A DNA stretch of 43,626 nt from Candidatus Aenigmatarchaeota archaeon (GTDB lineage Archaea; Aenigmatarchaeota; Aenigmatarchaeia; QMZP01; QMZT01): positions 9,482 through 53,107 of the forward strand of contig WVZE01000004.1 in NCBI GenBank assembly GCA_011772645.1, read 5' to 3'. Of the stretch, positions 1 to 9,106 are shown one piece after another (the stretch's first letter is position 1; every line of letters begins with the position of its first letter). The position numbers were made by a program, and so were the translations under genes. The notes beneath the pieces are model-generated. The model was not told the origin of the DNA and did no database searches. It was given only the letters and a program-made list of their open reading frames with translations.

Positions 1-57
1 GACGATCAGAACCAGGAAGGTCGCTGCGAATAAAATCAGGAGCACGTAAATTATCAT
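1..57 (-). CDS. MrpD/MbhH-like antiporter subunit, N-terminal fragment (runs off left edge)
   Basis: Reverse-strand ATG at 57 gives MIIYVLLILFAATFLVLIV, open to the window edge; position directly after the MnhC/MbhG-like gene fits MrpD/MbhH. Confidence 0.5.
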   Translation of the reverse strand, partial: MIIYVLLILFAATFLVLIV

Positions 58-58
58 A

Positions 59-415
59 TCATCCCCTCAACTTATTCATTCTATCCGTATCCAGTGTTTT
101 CAGATGCCTGTATGCGAGCGTTACAATACCCAATGCCAGGGCGGTAACACTCAACTGTATCACTATCGATGTCAGGACGAGAGCCTGCGGTAGGGGGTCA
201 ACCGCACGCAAAGCGAAGTAATTTATGTTACCCAGAGTAACAATAGGAGGAATCCCCTCCGCTCGGAAACCGATTGCTATCAGCAAGAGGTGTATGGAGT
301 TCGTGAACACTCCCAAACCTATCACCTTCTTTATCATGTTCTTTTTCCAGACCATGCAGTAAATCCCTATTAATGCGACCACCACAGTTCCAACGTAAAC
401 TTCAAACATACTCAC
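59..415 (-). CDS. MnhC/MrpC/MbhG (NuoK-like) cation antiporter subunit
   Basis: 118 aa, three hydrophobic segments, NuoK/MnhC-like IGLGVFTNSIHLLLIAIG and DPLPQALVLTSIVIQLSVTALAL. Confidence 0.9.
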   Translation of the reverse strand: MSMFEVYVGTVVVALIGIYCMVWKKNMIKKVIGLGVFTNSIHLLLIAIGFRAEGIPPIVTLGNINYFALRAVDPLPQALVLTSIVIQLSVTALALGIVTLAYRHLKTLDTDRMNKLRG

Positions 416-807
416 TCCTTCATCAGCAGGAACACTATCAATATGAGTGCCATCGAAACCATCATACCTCCAACAACGTTAAGTAACAAAATCTGCTGGG
501 CGCTCCAGAGTTCGAAAACACTACCTGTTGGTATCAGGATATCCCTGACAAATGATTCGAACAGGACAATCAAAACCAAAAACAAAGCGACAAGACCCTC
601 CACTATATGAGCCGTCTCCTCTTTTATAACCCTTTCGGCCTTTCTCAAGCCGAATGATATCGCCAATAAAGCTATCCCTGAAGCTATTATCACCCCGCCC
701 GGGAAGGAACCGCCAGGGGTTAGGTGTCCGTGGAAAAGAATGTAGACTCCAAATAGTATTATGAATGGAAACAACCCCTTTGTCACAGTCCTTATTATTA
801 TATCCAT
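412..807 (-). CDS. MnhB/MrpB/MbhF-type antiporter subunit
   Basis: Internal ATG at 807 gives MDIIIRTVTKGLFPFIILFGVYILFHGHLTPGGSFPGGVIIASG, the MnhB signature; the upstream extension in the ORF track overlaps the neighbouring gene. Confidence 0.88.
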   Translation of the reverse strand: MDIIIRTVTKGLFPFIILFGVYILFHGHLTPGGSFPGGVIIASGIALLAISFGLRKAERVIKEETAHIVEGLVALFLVLIVLFESFVRDILIPTGSVFELWSAQQILLLNVVGGMMVSMALILIVFLLMKE

Positions 808-1079
808 TATTTCCGCCTCTTCATCCCGAACATCACGATCGTGAAAACACCAAGGGCAGCCGTGAACAGAACGGTTTCCTCCCCCAGCGTATCGAATCCC
901 CTGAAGTCCCACACTATCGAACTTACGAGGTTCGCCGATCCAGTGTCTTCAAGGGCGTTCTCCAGATAGTAGTTGGCAACGTGTTTTCCTTCCCACGCCC
1001 CGAAAACAGGCGAAAGAAAGACGTATAGGAAGATACCGCCAAGTACGAGCAGGCAAAGGACGAACAAAACGCTCTTCAT
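807..1079 (-). CDS. MbhE-like subunit (MrpA/MrpB C-terminal-type domain)
   Basis: 90 aa; VSSIVWDFRGFDTLGEETVLFTAALGVF resembles MbhE/MrpA C-terminal proteins. Confidence 0.8.
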   Translation of the reverse strand: MKSVLFVLCLLVLGGIFLYVFLSPVFGAWEGKHVANYYLENALEDTGSANLVSSIVWDFRGFDTLGEETVLFTAALGVFTIVMFGMKRRK

Positions 1080-1309
1080 TCCTCCAGCCTCCTGGTCTTC
1101 CTTATGACAATCATGTAGATCAGCGTAACCAGACCCGCATTCACAGCAGCCTCCGTGATGGCGATGTCAGGTGCCTGCAAAACGAAAAACAGCAGAGCGA
1201 GCGTGAGCGAACTGGAGGCCAGGAATATCACAGAGTATATCAGGTCCTTGAAGTGAACCGCTAAAACAGAGAACAGTATCATCAGCATTAGCAGGGGGAT
1301 AAATATCAT
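1076..1309 (-). CDS. MbhD-like subunit (DUF4040)
   Basis: 77 aa; FVLQAPDIAITEAAVNAGLVTLIYMIVIRKTRR is the DUF4040/MbhD motif; overlaps the next gene by 4 bp. Confidence 0.85.
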   Translation of the reverse strand: MIFIPLLMLMILFSVLAVHFKDLIYSVIFLASSSLTLALLFFVLQAPDIAITEAAVNAGLVTLIYMIVIRKTRRLEE

Positions 1310-1340
1310 ATTTATATTATGGGGTTTGTTAAATTAATTC

Positions 1341-1754
1341 CTACTTCCTTTTCCTTGCCAATTCCTGTATCTCCATGGCGGTTTCATTTATCTGGTTCGC
1401 TGTTTTCGCCATCTGTTCCTGTATCTCCTTGCCTGCCTTTTCGAGTTCCTTCTCCCTCTCCTCAAGAAAGGGGCCTGCGGATTCCAGCGTCTTGTTCGCC
1501 ATTACGTTCGCTCCCAGATTAATCAGGAAAGTTTTCAGATCCGTTACCTTCCCCTTTCCGTAGCAACCGCTGCCCAAGGGAATGAGAACATCATTCGTTA
1601 CCTTCCCCTTCTTCAAATCCTTTAAAACCTCCTGGGTGGTCTTGATCTCCATGAACTGCCTTTCAACGAGTTCAAGCTGTTCCCTGAGACTTTCCAGGTT
1701 CTGTTGCAGGAGCTGGTAGAGAACGTATTTCTCCTGGAGTTTTTCCTCTGACAT
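1341..1754 (-). CDS. pfdA: Prefoldin subunit alpha
   Basis: 137 aa from MSEEKLQEKYVLYQLLQQNLESLREQLELVERQ; two coiled-coil arms flanking VLIPLGSGCYGKGKVTD, typical of prefoldin alpha. Confidence 0.87.
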   Translation of the reverse strand: MSEEKLQEKYVLYQLLQQNLESLREQLELVERQFMEIKTTQEVLKDLKKGKVTNDVLIPLGSGCYGKGKVTDLKTFLINLGANVMANKTLESAGPFLEEREKELEKAGKEIQEQMAKTANQINETAMEIQELARKRK

Positions 1755-1803
1755 GGAAATCACGTAATAATAAATTCGGTTTTGCGTATTTAAATAAGAA
1801 GTT

Positions 1804-4800
1804 CTATTCGCAGTGAGCCGCTTCCCAGTAACACTTTCCGTTTGTGTAATCATTGCAGCTCCCCTTGTTTGTTATGTCAGCGCAGTCAAAGCTGAAAGGG
1901 TCGGTTCCGATTTTCCGGCAGTAGTCACCTACTGTTTCGTTGTTGTTAATCCACTTACAACCTACATTGGTGCATGTTGCCCTCTTCCTTACATTGCTGC
2001 AGGCAAACTGACCCCCTGCACAAGCGGCGTCTTCCCATGCACAGTCATTGTTCTCACAGGCAGCAGGATCTGTGATTGAAGTGCAGTAAGGATCATCTTC
2101 AGATTTCGCCGCACACGCCAGAGCAGGGGCATATACCCTGTCGTAACAGTTATAGTATTCTCGAACGTCTATCTGGAAGGTTCCTTTTGAAGTTCCAACA
2201 TTAGTCCAGAATTTCTTTTCGCTGTCCTCTTTGAATTTGGCAAAATAGTCTCTCCACTCACACGGAGAACATTCCAAGCTGTGTGTAGGGTTGTCTGTTC
2301 CTGCCGCGTTCGCGCTGCATAACCTATCATACTTCGGACGTTCAGTGTATTCTATCGCGCTCTGCAGTGGATCTTTGTTTGGGCATGAACACCACCAGTA
2401 TCTGATACGAATAGTCCATCCATCACAAGCTCCATTGCTAACGTCTGTTGCCATTATCCATATATCATCCGTGGCATTGTAAGGGTAAGTCCAGTCCGGG
2501 TTCATGTCATGCCCTACTTTTACATCAACTTCACAACCTTTCATGCAATTGGGATGGCATATGCTTCCCACCGGTTCACAATCAGCACACGTACAGTCCT
2601 CTTCTGAGCATGTTGAATATTCAGGGTAGTCAAGCCAGTTGGGGTATGTTTGGTGGCACTTATCTCCCGGGCAACCGCAGTCATCATTGGAATCGCATTC
2701 GGCTCCACACTGGCCCTTAACACACGAATATTCGAACGGGTCATACTCACAGATGCACTGCCCGCAGTCTCCGTAAGCGTCCCTTGTCCCCAACTTTTTA
2801 CCTGAACATTCGCTTGTCGTTTGTGAGCAGTAAAGGTTGTTGTTAGTCCCAGGCAGTTCGCACTCCTCGGGAGGAGTAACCATCCCGTCACCGCAGAATG
2901 CGCAATCATCCCAGGTCATACAGGAGGTTCCTGGTGTCCCGGGCTGGACTTTTTTGCACACAAACTGATCATAATCACATATCTTCTCATAACAGTCGCT
3001 GTTCACACTGCAGGAATCACCAGGCTTGGTTACAGGCTCCTCTTCGCAAGTGAACGTCGAATAATCACAGATATCATGGAAACAATTATCATACGTTTGG
3101 CACTCATCCATTCCAGGACCTTCCACAACCTTACACTGCTGCCCGACGTAATCACACACCCTGTGCTGTTCACAATCATCGAATGTTACGCACTCATCAG
3201 TCCCCGGAGCTTCAGCTGTATCGCAGGTCAAATCCACGTAATTACATTCTGTGTGCGTGCAATCACCGAATGTAGAACACTCATCAACACCCTCGCCTTC
3301 CACTATTTTACACTGGTCCAGTATGTAATCACATACCTTATGCTGGGGACAATCCCCGAACGTTACGCACTCGTCATCTCCGGGAGTCCCGACCAGCTCG
3401 CAGGTCAGTTTTTGATAATTACATTCCATATGTGACGGTTTGTACTGGCACATGTAGTTGCAATCCCCTGTGTTTGGCTCAAGCTCGTCACATTCCGGGT
3501 CTGATGTACACCCTGTATAATCGCTCTCGCAGTTGTTATCTTCCAATTCACAAACCTCGTTACAGTAATCCTGCAGATAATCATAACCGTAGTCACACGT
3601 TTCCAGATAAGTCATTGGAGGATGGCCGTCGCACTCAAAATCCCCAGAACAGTAATATTCACATTCGTTTACATGCTCATACTGGCAGTTCACGCAGTGG
3701 TAGTAGGTGTTGTCTCCCTTGCATGTGTACTCATGTCCCCACGGACCCCACCCTGCGTAGTCCCCTGCGATCTCGCATTCCTCTCCTGGGTCCAGAATAC
3801 CATCACCGCAGTAATAACAATCATCAAACGTTTCGCACTCATCCGTTCCATCCCCGGCAACAGGTTCGCAAATCCTATCTATGTAATCGCACTCATAATG
3901 CCTGCAATCATCATCATTCACACACCCCACCTGTCCTGTCCCAGCGACTGCGACGCAACTTATGTCCTGGCATACGTAATCAATACAGTCCGAATCTTTC
4001 GTGCATTCATCTATCCCTTGGGACTCGTCAATTATACAACTCATGCCGCTACAAATGGTGTGCACACAGTCATCGAATGTTAGACACTGGTCTTCCCCAG
4101 GACCTTCCACAACCTTACACTGCTGCCCGACGTAATCACACACCCTGTGCTGTTCGCAATCATCGAATGTCTGACACTCAACATAACCGTTTCCGGCAAC
4201 AGCATCACAAGTCAAATCCACATAGTTGCAAACGTAGTCAGTACAACCCGCGTCTGTTGAACACTCATCAGTCCCCGGGGACTGCGAGGTTATACAACTC
4301 ATCCCTTCGCACACATTATGTATGCAATCATCATAAGTACTGCACAACGTTCCTGGAGTACCGGGCTCAGCCTTCTTACACACCTGCTGGCCGTAATCGC
4401 ATATCTTCTCATAACAGTCGCTGTTCACACTGCAGGAATCACCAGGCTTGGTTACAGGCTCCTCTTCGCAAGTGAACGTCGAATAATCACAGATATCATG
4501 TAAACAATTATCATACGTTTGGCACTCATCAGTCCCTGCGCCTTCCACGATCTTGCATGCCTGCTGGTCATAATCACAGATTTTGTGATGAGGACAGTCC
4601 CCAAACGTTTCGCACTCATCTTCACCCGGCTCAAGTTCGATGACGCTATCGCATATCATATCAACGTAATTGCAAAACGTATGCTCACAACCGTAAACCG
4701 TCACGTAAGTCTCAGGGAATTCTTCAAAGACAGTTGTTTCGTTGTAATTCAGGTATTCAACTCCCGAATCCGGGTATACATTGGTTAGATTGTAACCAAG

Positions 4801-6201
4801 CTGATACAGGTAAACTTTGAAGGAAATTACTAAGGTCTCGTTTATGTTCACCGTTCCGAGCTCACATGTTATTTTCCTTTCACTCTCATTATATTCGCAT
4901 TCTCCCGGAAGAGTGGATACGTTCAATTCAACATAGTCAGGCATATAATCTGTGACAACAACATTAGTTCCCGCCACGGTTGTTATGACCTCTTCGGCTA
5001 TCTCCTCGTAGATTTCCTCCAGATCCTCGCTGTCCGGAACGTAATAAGATTTCCCACCCGTAAGGTTGGCGATATCCCCCATAAGACTCTGGTTCGCGTT
5101 CTCCCCTAGAGCGATGGTGTATATCACGATCCCGTTGTCCACAGCTTCCTGCACGCTTTCAAAAACTCTCTGATGACAATCTGGTGGTGGGCTCTTTGAG
5201 CCGCAGTTATTGTTTCCGTCAGAAAGCATGACCTGAACCCACGGAACGTCCACCCTTCCGTTTGCAACCAATTCCCGTGTTCCGTAATCAATGCCCTGGC
5301 TCATGTTGGTCCAGCCACCTGCGCCCATACCATCTATTGCGGATTTGACAGCATTTTTGTTAAATGTCAGCCCCTGCTCAAGTTTTGCATTGGTGTTGAA
5401 TGAAACCAGGCCCAGTTTATCATTTGAACCCAAGAAATCAACAAAAGTTTTCGCCGCGATCTTTGCATCGCCTATTGGCTGCCAATCGCTTATGTTATCA
5501 TCCCACCCATCATCATCCATGCTGCCCGAATTGTCAAAAACGAGAACAACGTCCACTGGATAATGCTGCTCGCATGCCTCCCCTTTACCTTCAATTGTGA
5601 GTGTTATCGTCGTCTCCTCGCAATACAGTTCAGTCGGGTTTGCCTCCTTGTCAACCTCCAGGTAAGGCGGTGTGCACTCATCCATGCAATCTTCATTGGT
5701 TTCACACCCATCTTCCCCAGAACAGTCAATCGTTAAGCAAACCTCCTCCTCATAATCGCATTCCGTGTGTATGCAGTCATCAAACTTTTCGCACTCATCC
5801 GCCCCTTCACCATCCACGATCTTGCATGCCCGCTGGCCGTAATCGCATACCTTATGTGTTGGAGGCGGACACTGAACATTCCCTCCGCCACCGCCAGAGA
5901 AACCGCCACCTCCTCCGCCAGAGACGCTAGTTTTTGGGATAGGATCATTTGTTTCCTCGGGTTCAGGAGGTTCTGGCTTGGGAGGAGCTTCCTCTCCGCC
6001 CTCATTATCCATCATTTCATAGAAACCCATAACCTCAACAGAGGGGTTCTCTCTAATTCCAGTCTCTCCGGTTAAGCCAGTTTCGTGCAGTTCCCCCTTT
6101 CCTTCGGCAGGTCCATAGAGTGCGAAAAGGATAAGACAGAGTCCTATGGCAATTAAACCCAGGCTGTACTTCACGAACCCTTTGTTTAGGATGCCCCTCA
6201 T
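1804..6201 (-). CDS. Large secreted or membrane-anchored VWA-domain protein with Cys-rich repeats
   Basis: 1465 aa; N-terminal hydrophobic anchor, Gly/Pro-rich linker, MIDAS-type DVVLVFDNSGSMDDDG, about 18 Cys repeats near C-x6-C-x10-C-x5-C-x4, CGDGxxxxGEEC motifs. Confidence 0.88.
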   Translation of the reverse strand: MRGILNKGFVKYSLGLIAIGLCLILFALYGPAEGKGELHETGLTGETGIRENPSVEVMGFYEMMDNEGGEEAPPKPEPPEPEETNDPIPKTSVSGGGGGGFSGGGGGNVQCPPPTHKVCDYGQRACKIVDGEGADECEKFDDCIHTECDYEEEVCLTIDCSGEDGCETNEDCMDECTPPYLEVDKEANPTELYCEETTITLTIEGKGEACEQHYPVDVVLVFDNSGSMDDDGWDDNISDWQPIGDAKIAAKTFVDFLGSNDKLGLVSFNTNAKLEQGLTFNKNAVKSAIDGMGAGGWTNMSQGIDYGTRELVANGRVDVPWVQVMLSDGNNNCGSKSPPPDCHQRVFESVQEAVDNGIVIYTIALGENANQSLMGDIANLTGGKSYYVPDSEDLEEIYEEIAEEVITTVAGTNVVVTDYMPDYVELNVSTLPGECEYNESERKITCELGTVNINETLVISFKVYLYQLGYNLTNVYPDSGVEYLNYNETTVFEEFPETYVTVYGCEHTFCNYVDMICDSVIELEPGEDECETFGDCPHHKICDYDQQACKIVEGAGTDECQTYDNCLHDICDYSTFTCEEEPVTKPGDSCSVNSDCYEKICDYGQQVCKKAEPGTPGTLCSTYDDCIHNVCEGMSCITSQSPGTDECSTDAGCTDYVCNYVDLTCDAVAGNGYVECQTFDDCEQHRVCDYVGQQCKVVEGPGEDQCLTFDDCVHTICSGMSCIIDESQGIDECTKDSDCIDYVCQDISCVAVAGTGQVGCVNDDDCRHYECDYIDRICEPVAGDGTDECETFDDCYYCGDGILDPGEECEIAGDYAGWGPWGHEYTCKGDNTYYHCVNCQYEHVNECEYYCSGDFECDGHPPMTYLETCDYGYDYLQDYCNEVCELEDNNCESDYTGCTSDPECDELEPNTGDCNYMCQYKPSHMECNYQKLTCELVGTPGDDECVTFGDCPQHKVCDYILDQCKIVEGEGVDECSTFGDCTHTECNYVDLTCDTAEAPGTDECVTFDDCEQHRVCDYVGQQCKVVEGPGMDECQTYDNCFHDICDYSTFTCEEEPVTKPGDSCSVNSDCYEKICDYDQFVCKKVQPGTPGTSCMTWDDCAFCGDGMVTPPEECELPGTNNNLYCSQTTSECSGKKLGTRDAYGDCGQCICEYDPFEYSCVKGQCGAECDSNDDCGCPGDKCHQTYPNWLDYPEYSTCSEEDCTCADCEPVGSICHPNCMKGCEVDVKVGHDMNPDWTYPYNATDDIWIMATDVSNGACDGWTIRIRYWWCSCPNKDPLQSAIEYTERPKYDRLCSANAAGTDNPTHSLECSPCEWRDYFAKFKEDSEKKFWTNVGTSKGTFQIDVREYYNCYDRVYAPALACAAKSEDDPYCTSITDPAACENNDCAWEDAACAGGQFACSNVRKRATCTNVGCKWINNNETVGDYCRKIGTDPFSFDCADITNKGSCNDYTNGKCYWEAAHCE
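2979..3108. repeat. Long intragenic direct repeat, copy 1 (partner 4401-4530)
   Basis: 130 bp matching 4401-4530 with one mismatch by eye (g3079 versus t4501). Confidence 0.92.
3113..3186. repeat. Intragenic direct repeat, copy 1 (partner 4097-4170)
   Basis: 74 bp matching 4097-4170 with one mismatch by eye (a3172 versus g4156). Confidence 0.9.
4097..4170. repeat. Intragenic direct repeat, copy 2 (partner 3113-3186)
   Basis: See 3113-3186. Confidence 0.9.
4401..4530. repeat. Long intragenic direct repeat, copy 2 (partner 2979-3108)
   Basis: See 2979-3108. Confidence 0.92.
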
Positions 6202-6280
6202 GCTATCAGATTGTGATAACCAAGTAGTTAATAATAGTAAGTTTTAAATACCTTGTATTTTCCAAGAAATTGCGTTAAAT

Positions 6281-6622
6281 TTATAACAATTTAAGCTCTT
6301 TAGTTAACCTGTCAATTCTGTCCTCTTCGACCGGTCCGATGCCAAGGGAGGTGACAGTTCCAGGTTCGATCTGTGTTTTGCCCGCATCTCTTATCACGGC
6401 GTACGGGATTCGCTCGCTCTTCACCCTCTCCTTAAGTTCCATGAGTTTTTTCAAATTCTCAACCTTGAGGACCACCTTCTTCGATCCTCCCTCCTCCCAG
6501 CGCTCCCTTGTTTCAAGATCAGTCTCCTTGTACGCCTCCAGGGAGGCGTGCGCCACCTGGGCGGCGATCTTTCCCTTGTCCATTCCCAGATCCTTCCTTA
6601 CGACGATCACCTGCTTGTACAT
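6281..6622 (-). CDS. pth2: Peptidyl-tRNA hydrolase, Pth2 family
   Basis: 113 aa from MYKQVIVVRKDLGMDKGKIAAQVAHASLEAY; AVIRDAGKTQIEPGTVTSLGIGP is the Pth2 signature. Confidence 0.95.
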   Translation of the reverse strand: MYKQVIVVRKDLGMDKGKIAAQVAHASLEAYKETDLETRERWEEGGSKKVVLKVENLKKLMELKERVKSERIPYAVIRDAGKTQIEPGTVTSLGIGPVEEDRIDRLTKELKLL

Positions 6623-6709
6623 ATTATTAGAATAGATCAAACTGGATTATAAAAAGACCTACCTAAAAATAAAAAAATCAAATAAAGATGGGAAGGGCGG
6701 TTATTATAT

Positions 6710-7183
6710 TTAACTGACAGTTCCTGTCACGGTTCCTGTTTCAGTGAAACCCTTCAACCCTGAGTCAAGATTGTCATACGTTAGACTCACTGATGCCGTG
6801 TAGGTGTTTCCCGATGTGAACCCTGGGCAGTCCGCTTCCACCTTAAATGTTCCTCCTATTCCAGCCTCCACGTAAGCAGCACCATTAAAGTCCGGGTTAT
6901 TACAGGATGTTGCACCTATCGTCACCGTAACTGCCGTGAAGTTCAACCTAGAAGCCAAGTTGTTCTTGAGATTCAGTTCGAAGTTGTCCGTTGCCGATGT
7001 ATTCAATTTCCAGTTACCTGTTGCCGGTGCTCCTATGTTGGCAAATCCGGTTGCCCTAGAACCTGCGTACGTCGCTGGATTGAACACCCCCAAGGCGTAG
7101 AGAGCCGCTGCCACTATTATGACGATCAGTATTGCCCAACCGTATGTCATCAAATACTCCATTGCAGATTGTCCTTTCTTCAT
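6710..7183 (-). CDS. Archaeal type IV pilin with class III signal peptide
   Basis: MKKGQSAMEYLMTYGWAILIVIIVAAALYALGVF at N-terminus, followed by a beta-rich Thr/Ala-rich domain. Confidence 0.9.
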   Translation of the reverse strand: MKKGQSAMEYLMTYGWAILIVIIVAAALYALGVFNPATYAGSRATGFANIGAPATGNWKLNTSATDNFELNLKNNLASRLNFTAVTVTIGATSCNNPDFNGAAYVEAGIGGTFKVEADCPGFTSGNTYTASVSLTYDNLDSGLKGFTETGTVTGTVS

Positions 7184-7213
7184 GTTGATCACTTTATAAT
7201 TGGTCTAAACTGG

Positions 7214-7222
7214 TATATAAAT
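7214..7222 (-). promoter_or_regulatory. Candidate TATA box for the pilin gene
   Basis: Reverse strand ATTTATATA about 30-40 bp upstream of the pilin ATG at 7183, just after the stop of the preceding gene. Confidence 0.4.
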
Positions 7223-7223
7223 T

Positions 7224-8174
7224 TTAGGCAGGCAGGAAACCTGCAAACATGCTGCTTATAACCATCCTCGCACCGAAGAAGACGAGCAAGGCGATTATCA
7301 TGAAAATAGGAATGTACTTTATCCCACCCTTCTCCTTCCCGGTGTCTATCAGGCCTATTATTATCCCGGAGAAGAACGTTGTGATTATTATCGAAACCAC
7401 CGAGAACAGCAAAAGGAAGTCAGGGGAAACCGAGATACCGAACTTGAAAAACGGGATGTTGGTCGAGAAGGATTCCGGTAGGTTTCCGGCAGAGGAAAAC
7501 ATGGTTAGGGTCGTAATGAGATAGAGCGAGAGAGCGTAAAGGACCGGGGCTCCCAGTATCCCCGCGAAGACTATGAATATCCCGTACATTATTATGTTCG
7601 CCTTTACCTCCTTCTTCAATGCCTGTTTCCTTCTGATATCTATTGCATTTTCCTCGAGCAGGGCGACCAGCTGGCCTCCTGATCTTGAACCCTCGCTTAT
7701 CAGCTTTACCGCCCTCTCCAGAATCTCCGATCTTATATACCTCGGAATCTGCTGCAGGCCGTCCGCCAGGGATTTGCCCGTCATTATCTCTTTGCCAGAT
7801 CTCTTTATCGCCTCTGCAAGCGGTCCGAATTCGCTCCTGGCTGAGAGAAGCAACGCCTTGCTCGGTATGAAGCCAGACCGTATATTAGCAGCTGTTAACT
7901 CCAGTGCGTCAGGAAGAACGTTCTCCACAAAATTCCTTCTCCTGTCCACCGCCAGTATGAGCCACCCGTTGAGAAGGAAGAAGATGCCGCAAAAGACACC
8001 AATGAAAACGTAAACCATGTAGGCACTCACGAAGAACGCAATTACCCCTGCGATTATCAAGCTCATTACCAGGGAATTGGTTATGTATTTCTCAGGGGTC
8101 GTTTTCATGCCTGAGAACTCTATCATTTTCCTTACCCAGTTTCTGTAGCGTGGTGGGAAAAATTTATGCAGCAT
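7224..8174 (-). CDS. Type II/IV secretion system F-domain platform protein (TadC/FlaJ-like)
   Basis: 316 aa; LPDALELTAANIRSGFIPSKALLLSARSEFGPLAEAI followed by C-terminal TM segments. Confidence 0.87.
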   Translation of the reverse strand: MLHKFFPPRYRNWVRKMIEFSGMKTTPEKYITNSLVMSLIIAGVIAFFVSAYMVYVFIGVFCGIFFLLNGWLILAVDRRRNFVENVLPDALELTAANIRSGFIPSKALLLSARSEFGPLAEAIKRSGKEIMTGKSLADGLQQIPRYIRSEILERAVKLISEGSRSGGQLVALLEENAIDIRRKQALKKEVKANIIMYGIFIVFAGILGAPVLYALSLYLITTLTMFSSAGNLPESFSTNIPFFKFGISVSPDFLLLFSVVSIIITTFFSGIIIGLIDTGKEKGGIKYIPIFMIIALLVFFGARMVISSMFAGFLPA

Positions 8175-8175
8175 A

Positions 8176-9069
8176 TCAATCTATCCCTATCGGCCTCCTT
8201 GACTTTATCAGACCCACGAACATGAACTGAAATAACACAAGCATCCCTATTATCCCGATCAGTATGAGCTCCAGGTTTATTGTCAGGCCTGTGAAGGAGG
8301 CGAGAACCAAGAGAAATGTTATGCCCAACGTGGGAAATATGACAGCAAAAAGCATGTACATCAGGGCGAGAGGATTCAGCTGGGAGCCGTACTTCTTTAT
8401 GGACACCCTCTGCTCCACTGCCAGATTGTCAACTATCTCCCTCATCGTCCCTCCTATGTCCGCCCCTGATTTCAGGGCGTTGATCATCTGCCACATCACA
8501 CGCCTAAAGAAGAAGGAGGGGGTTTCCCTTGTCAGGATTTCCAATGCCTCAGCCTCGGATTTCCCTGTGTTTATTTCGTTCACGACCCTTCTTATTTCAT
8601 GGGAAAGCAGGCCGTACTCACTTCTTGCTATCGAAATCAGCGTGTTGTAAAGAGGGACGCCAGCCCTCACCTGAACCAGAACATGGTGAAGCATGTATGG
8701 CAGATTCTTCTCTATGTCCTTGATCTTTCTGGTTGCGGAAAGTTTCGGATAGAAGGAAAGGAAGAGAAAACCCGCAAGGCCTATGCTGCCCCCGGACAGG
8801 AGAGATATTGATAATGCCTTCAATAACTCTGCCCTCGCAGCGATTGTCACGATAAATATCGCGGAGAACACGATAATGAAATAGAATATCAGCGTGAACA
8901 TCGCTATGGACATCCACCTTCTGGGGCTTATCCCAAACCCCGCTTGTTCCAGTTCGAACTCCAGCGAGGGAAAGAATTTCGATAGGTTCTCACCTAACCC
9001 TAGAAAGTGCTCTGAGATACTCCTGACCTTATCGTAAGGCAGAGGCAGGAATGGGATTTTGTTTTTCAC
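8176..9069 (-). CDS. Type II/IV secretion system F-domain platform protein (TadB/TadC-like)
   Basis: 297 aa; LPYMLHHVLVQVRAGVPLYNTLISIARSEYGLLSHEIRRVVNEINTGKSEAEALE; start 1 bp from the next gene's region. Confidence 0.87.
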   Translation of the reverse strand: MKNKIPFLPLPYDKVRSISEHFLGLGENLSKFFPSLEFELEQAGFGISPRRWMSIAMFTLIFYFIIVFSAIFIVTIAARAELLKALSISLLSGGSIGLAGFLFLSFYPKLSATRKIKDIEKNLPYMLHHVLVQVRAGVPLYNTLISIARSEYGLLSHEIRRVVNEINTGKSEAEALEILTRETPSFFFRRVMWQMINALKSGADIGGTMREIVDNLAVEQRVSIKKYGSQLNPLALMYMLFAVIFPTLGITFLLVLASFTGLTINLELILIGIIGMLVLFQFMFVGLIKSRRPIGID

Positions 9070-9106
9070 ATAGAATATTTGTTTTAGATCGAATATAAGT
9101 TTTGGG

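Noticed and set aside
3432-4475. 347-aa plus-strand ORF antisense to the VWA/Cys-repeat gene
   Set aside because: Shadow ORF. It is His/Arg/Ser-rich and low complexity because it reads the opposite strand of Cys/Asp-rich repeats; no start signal or domain.
2979-4530. Possible CRISPR-like or mobile repeat array
   Set aside because: Repeats are in frame inside a coding gene, encode Cys motifs, vary in spacing and have no unique-spacer layout.
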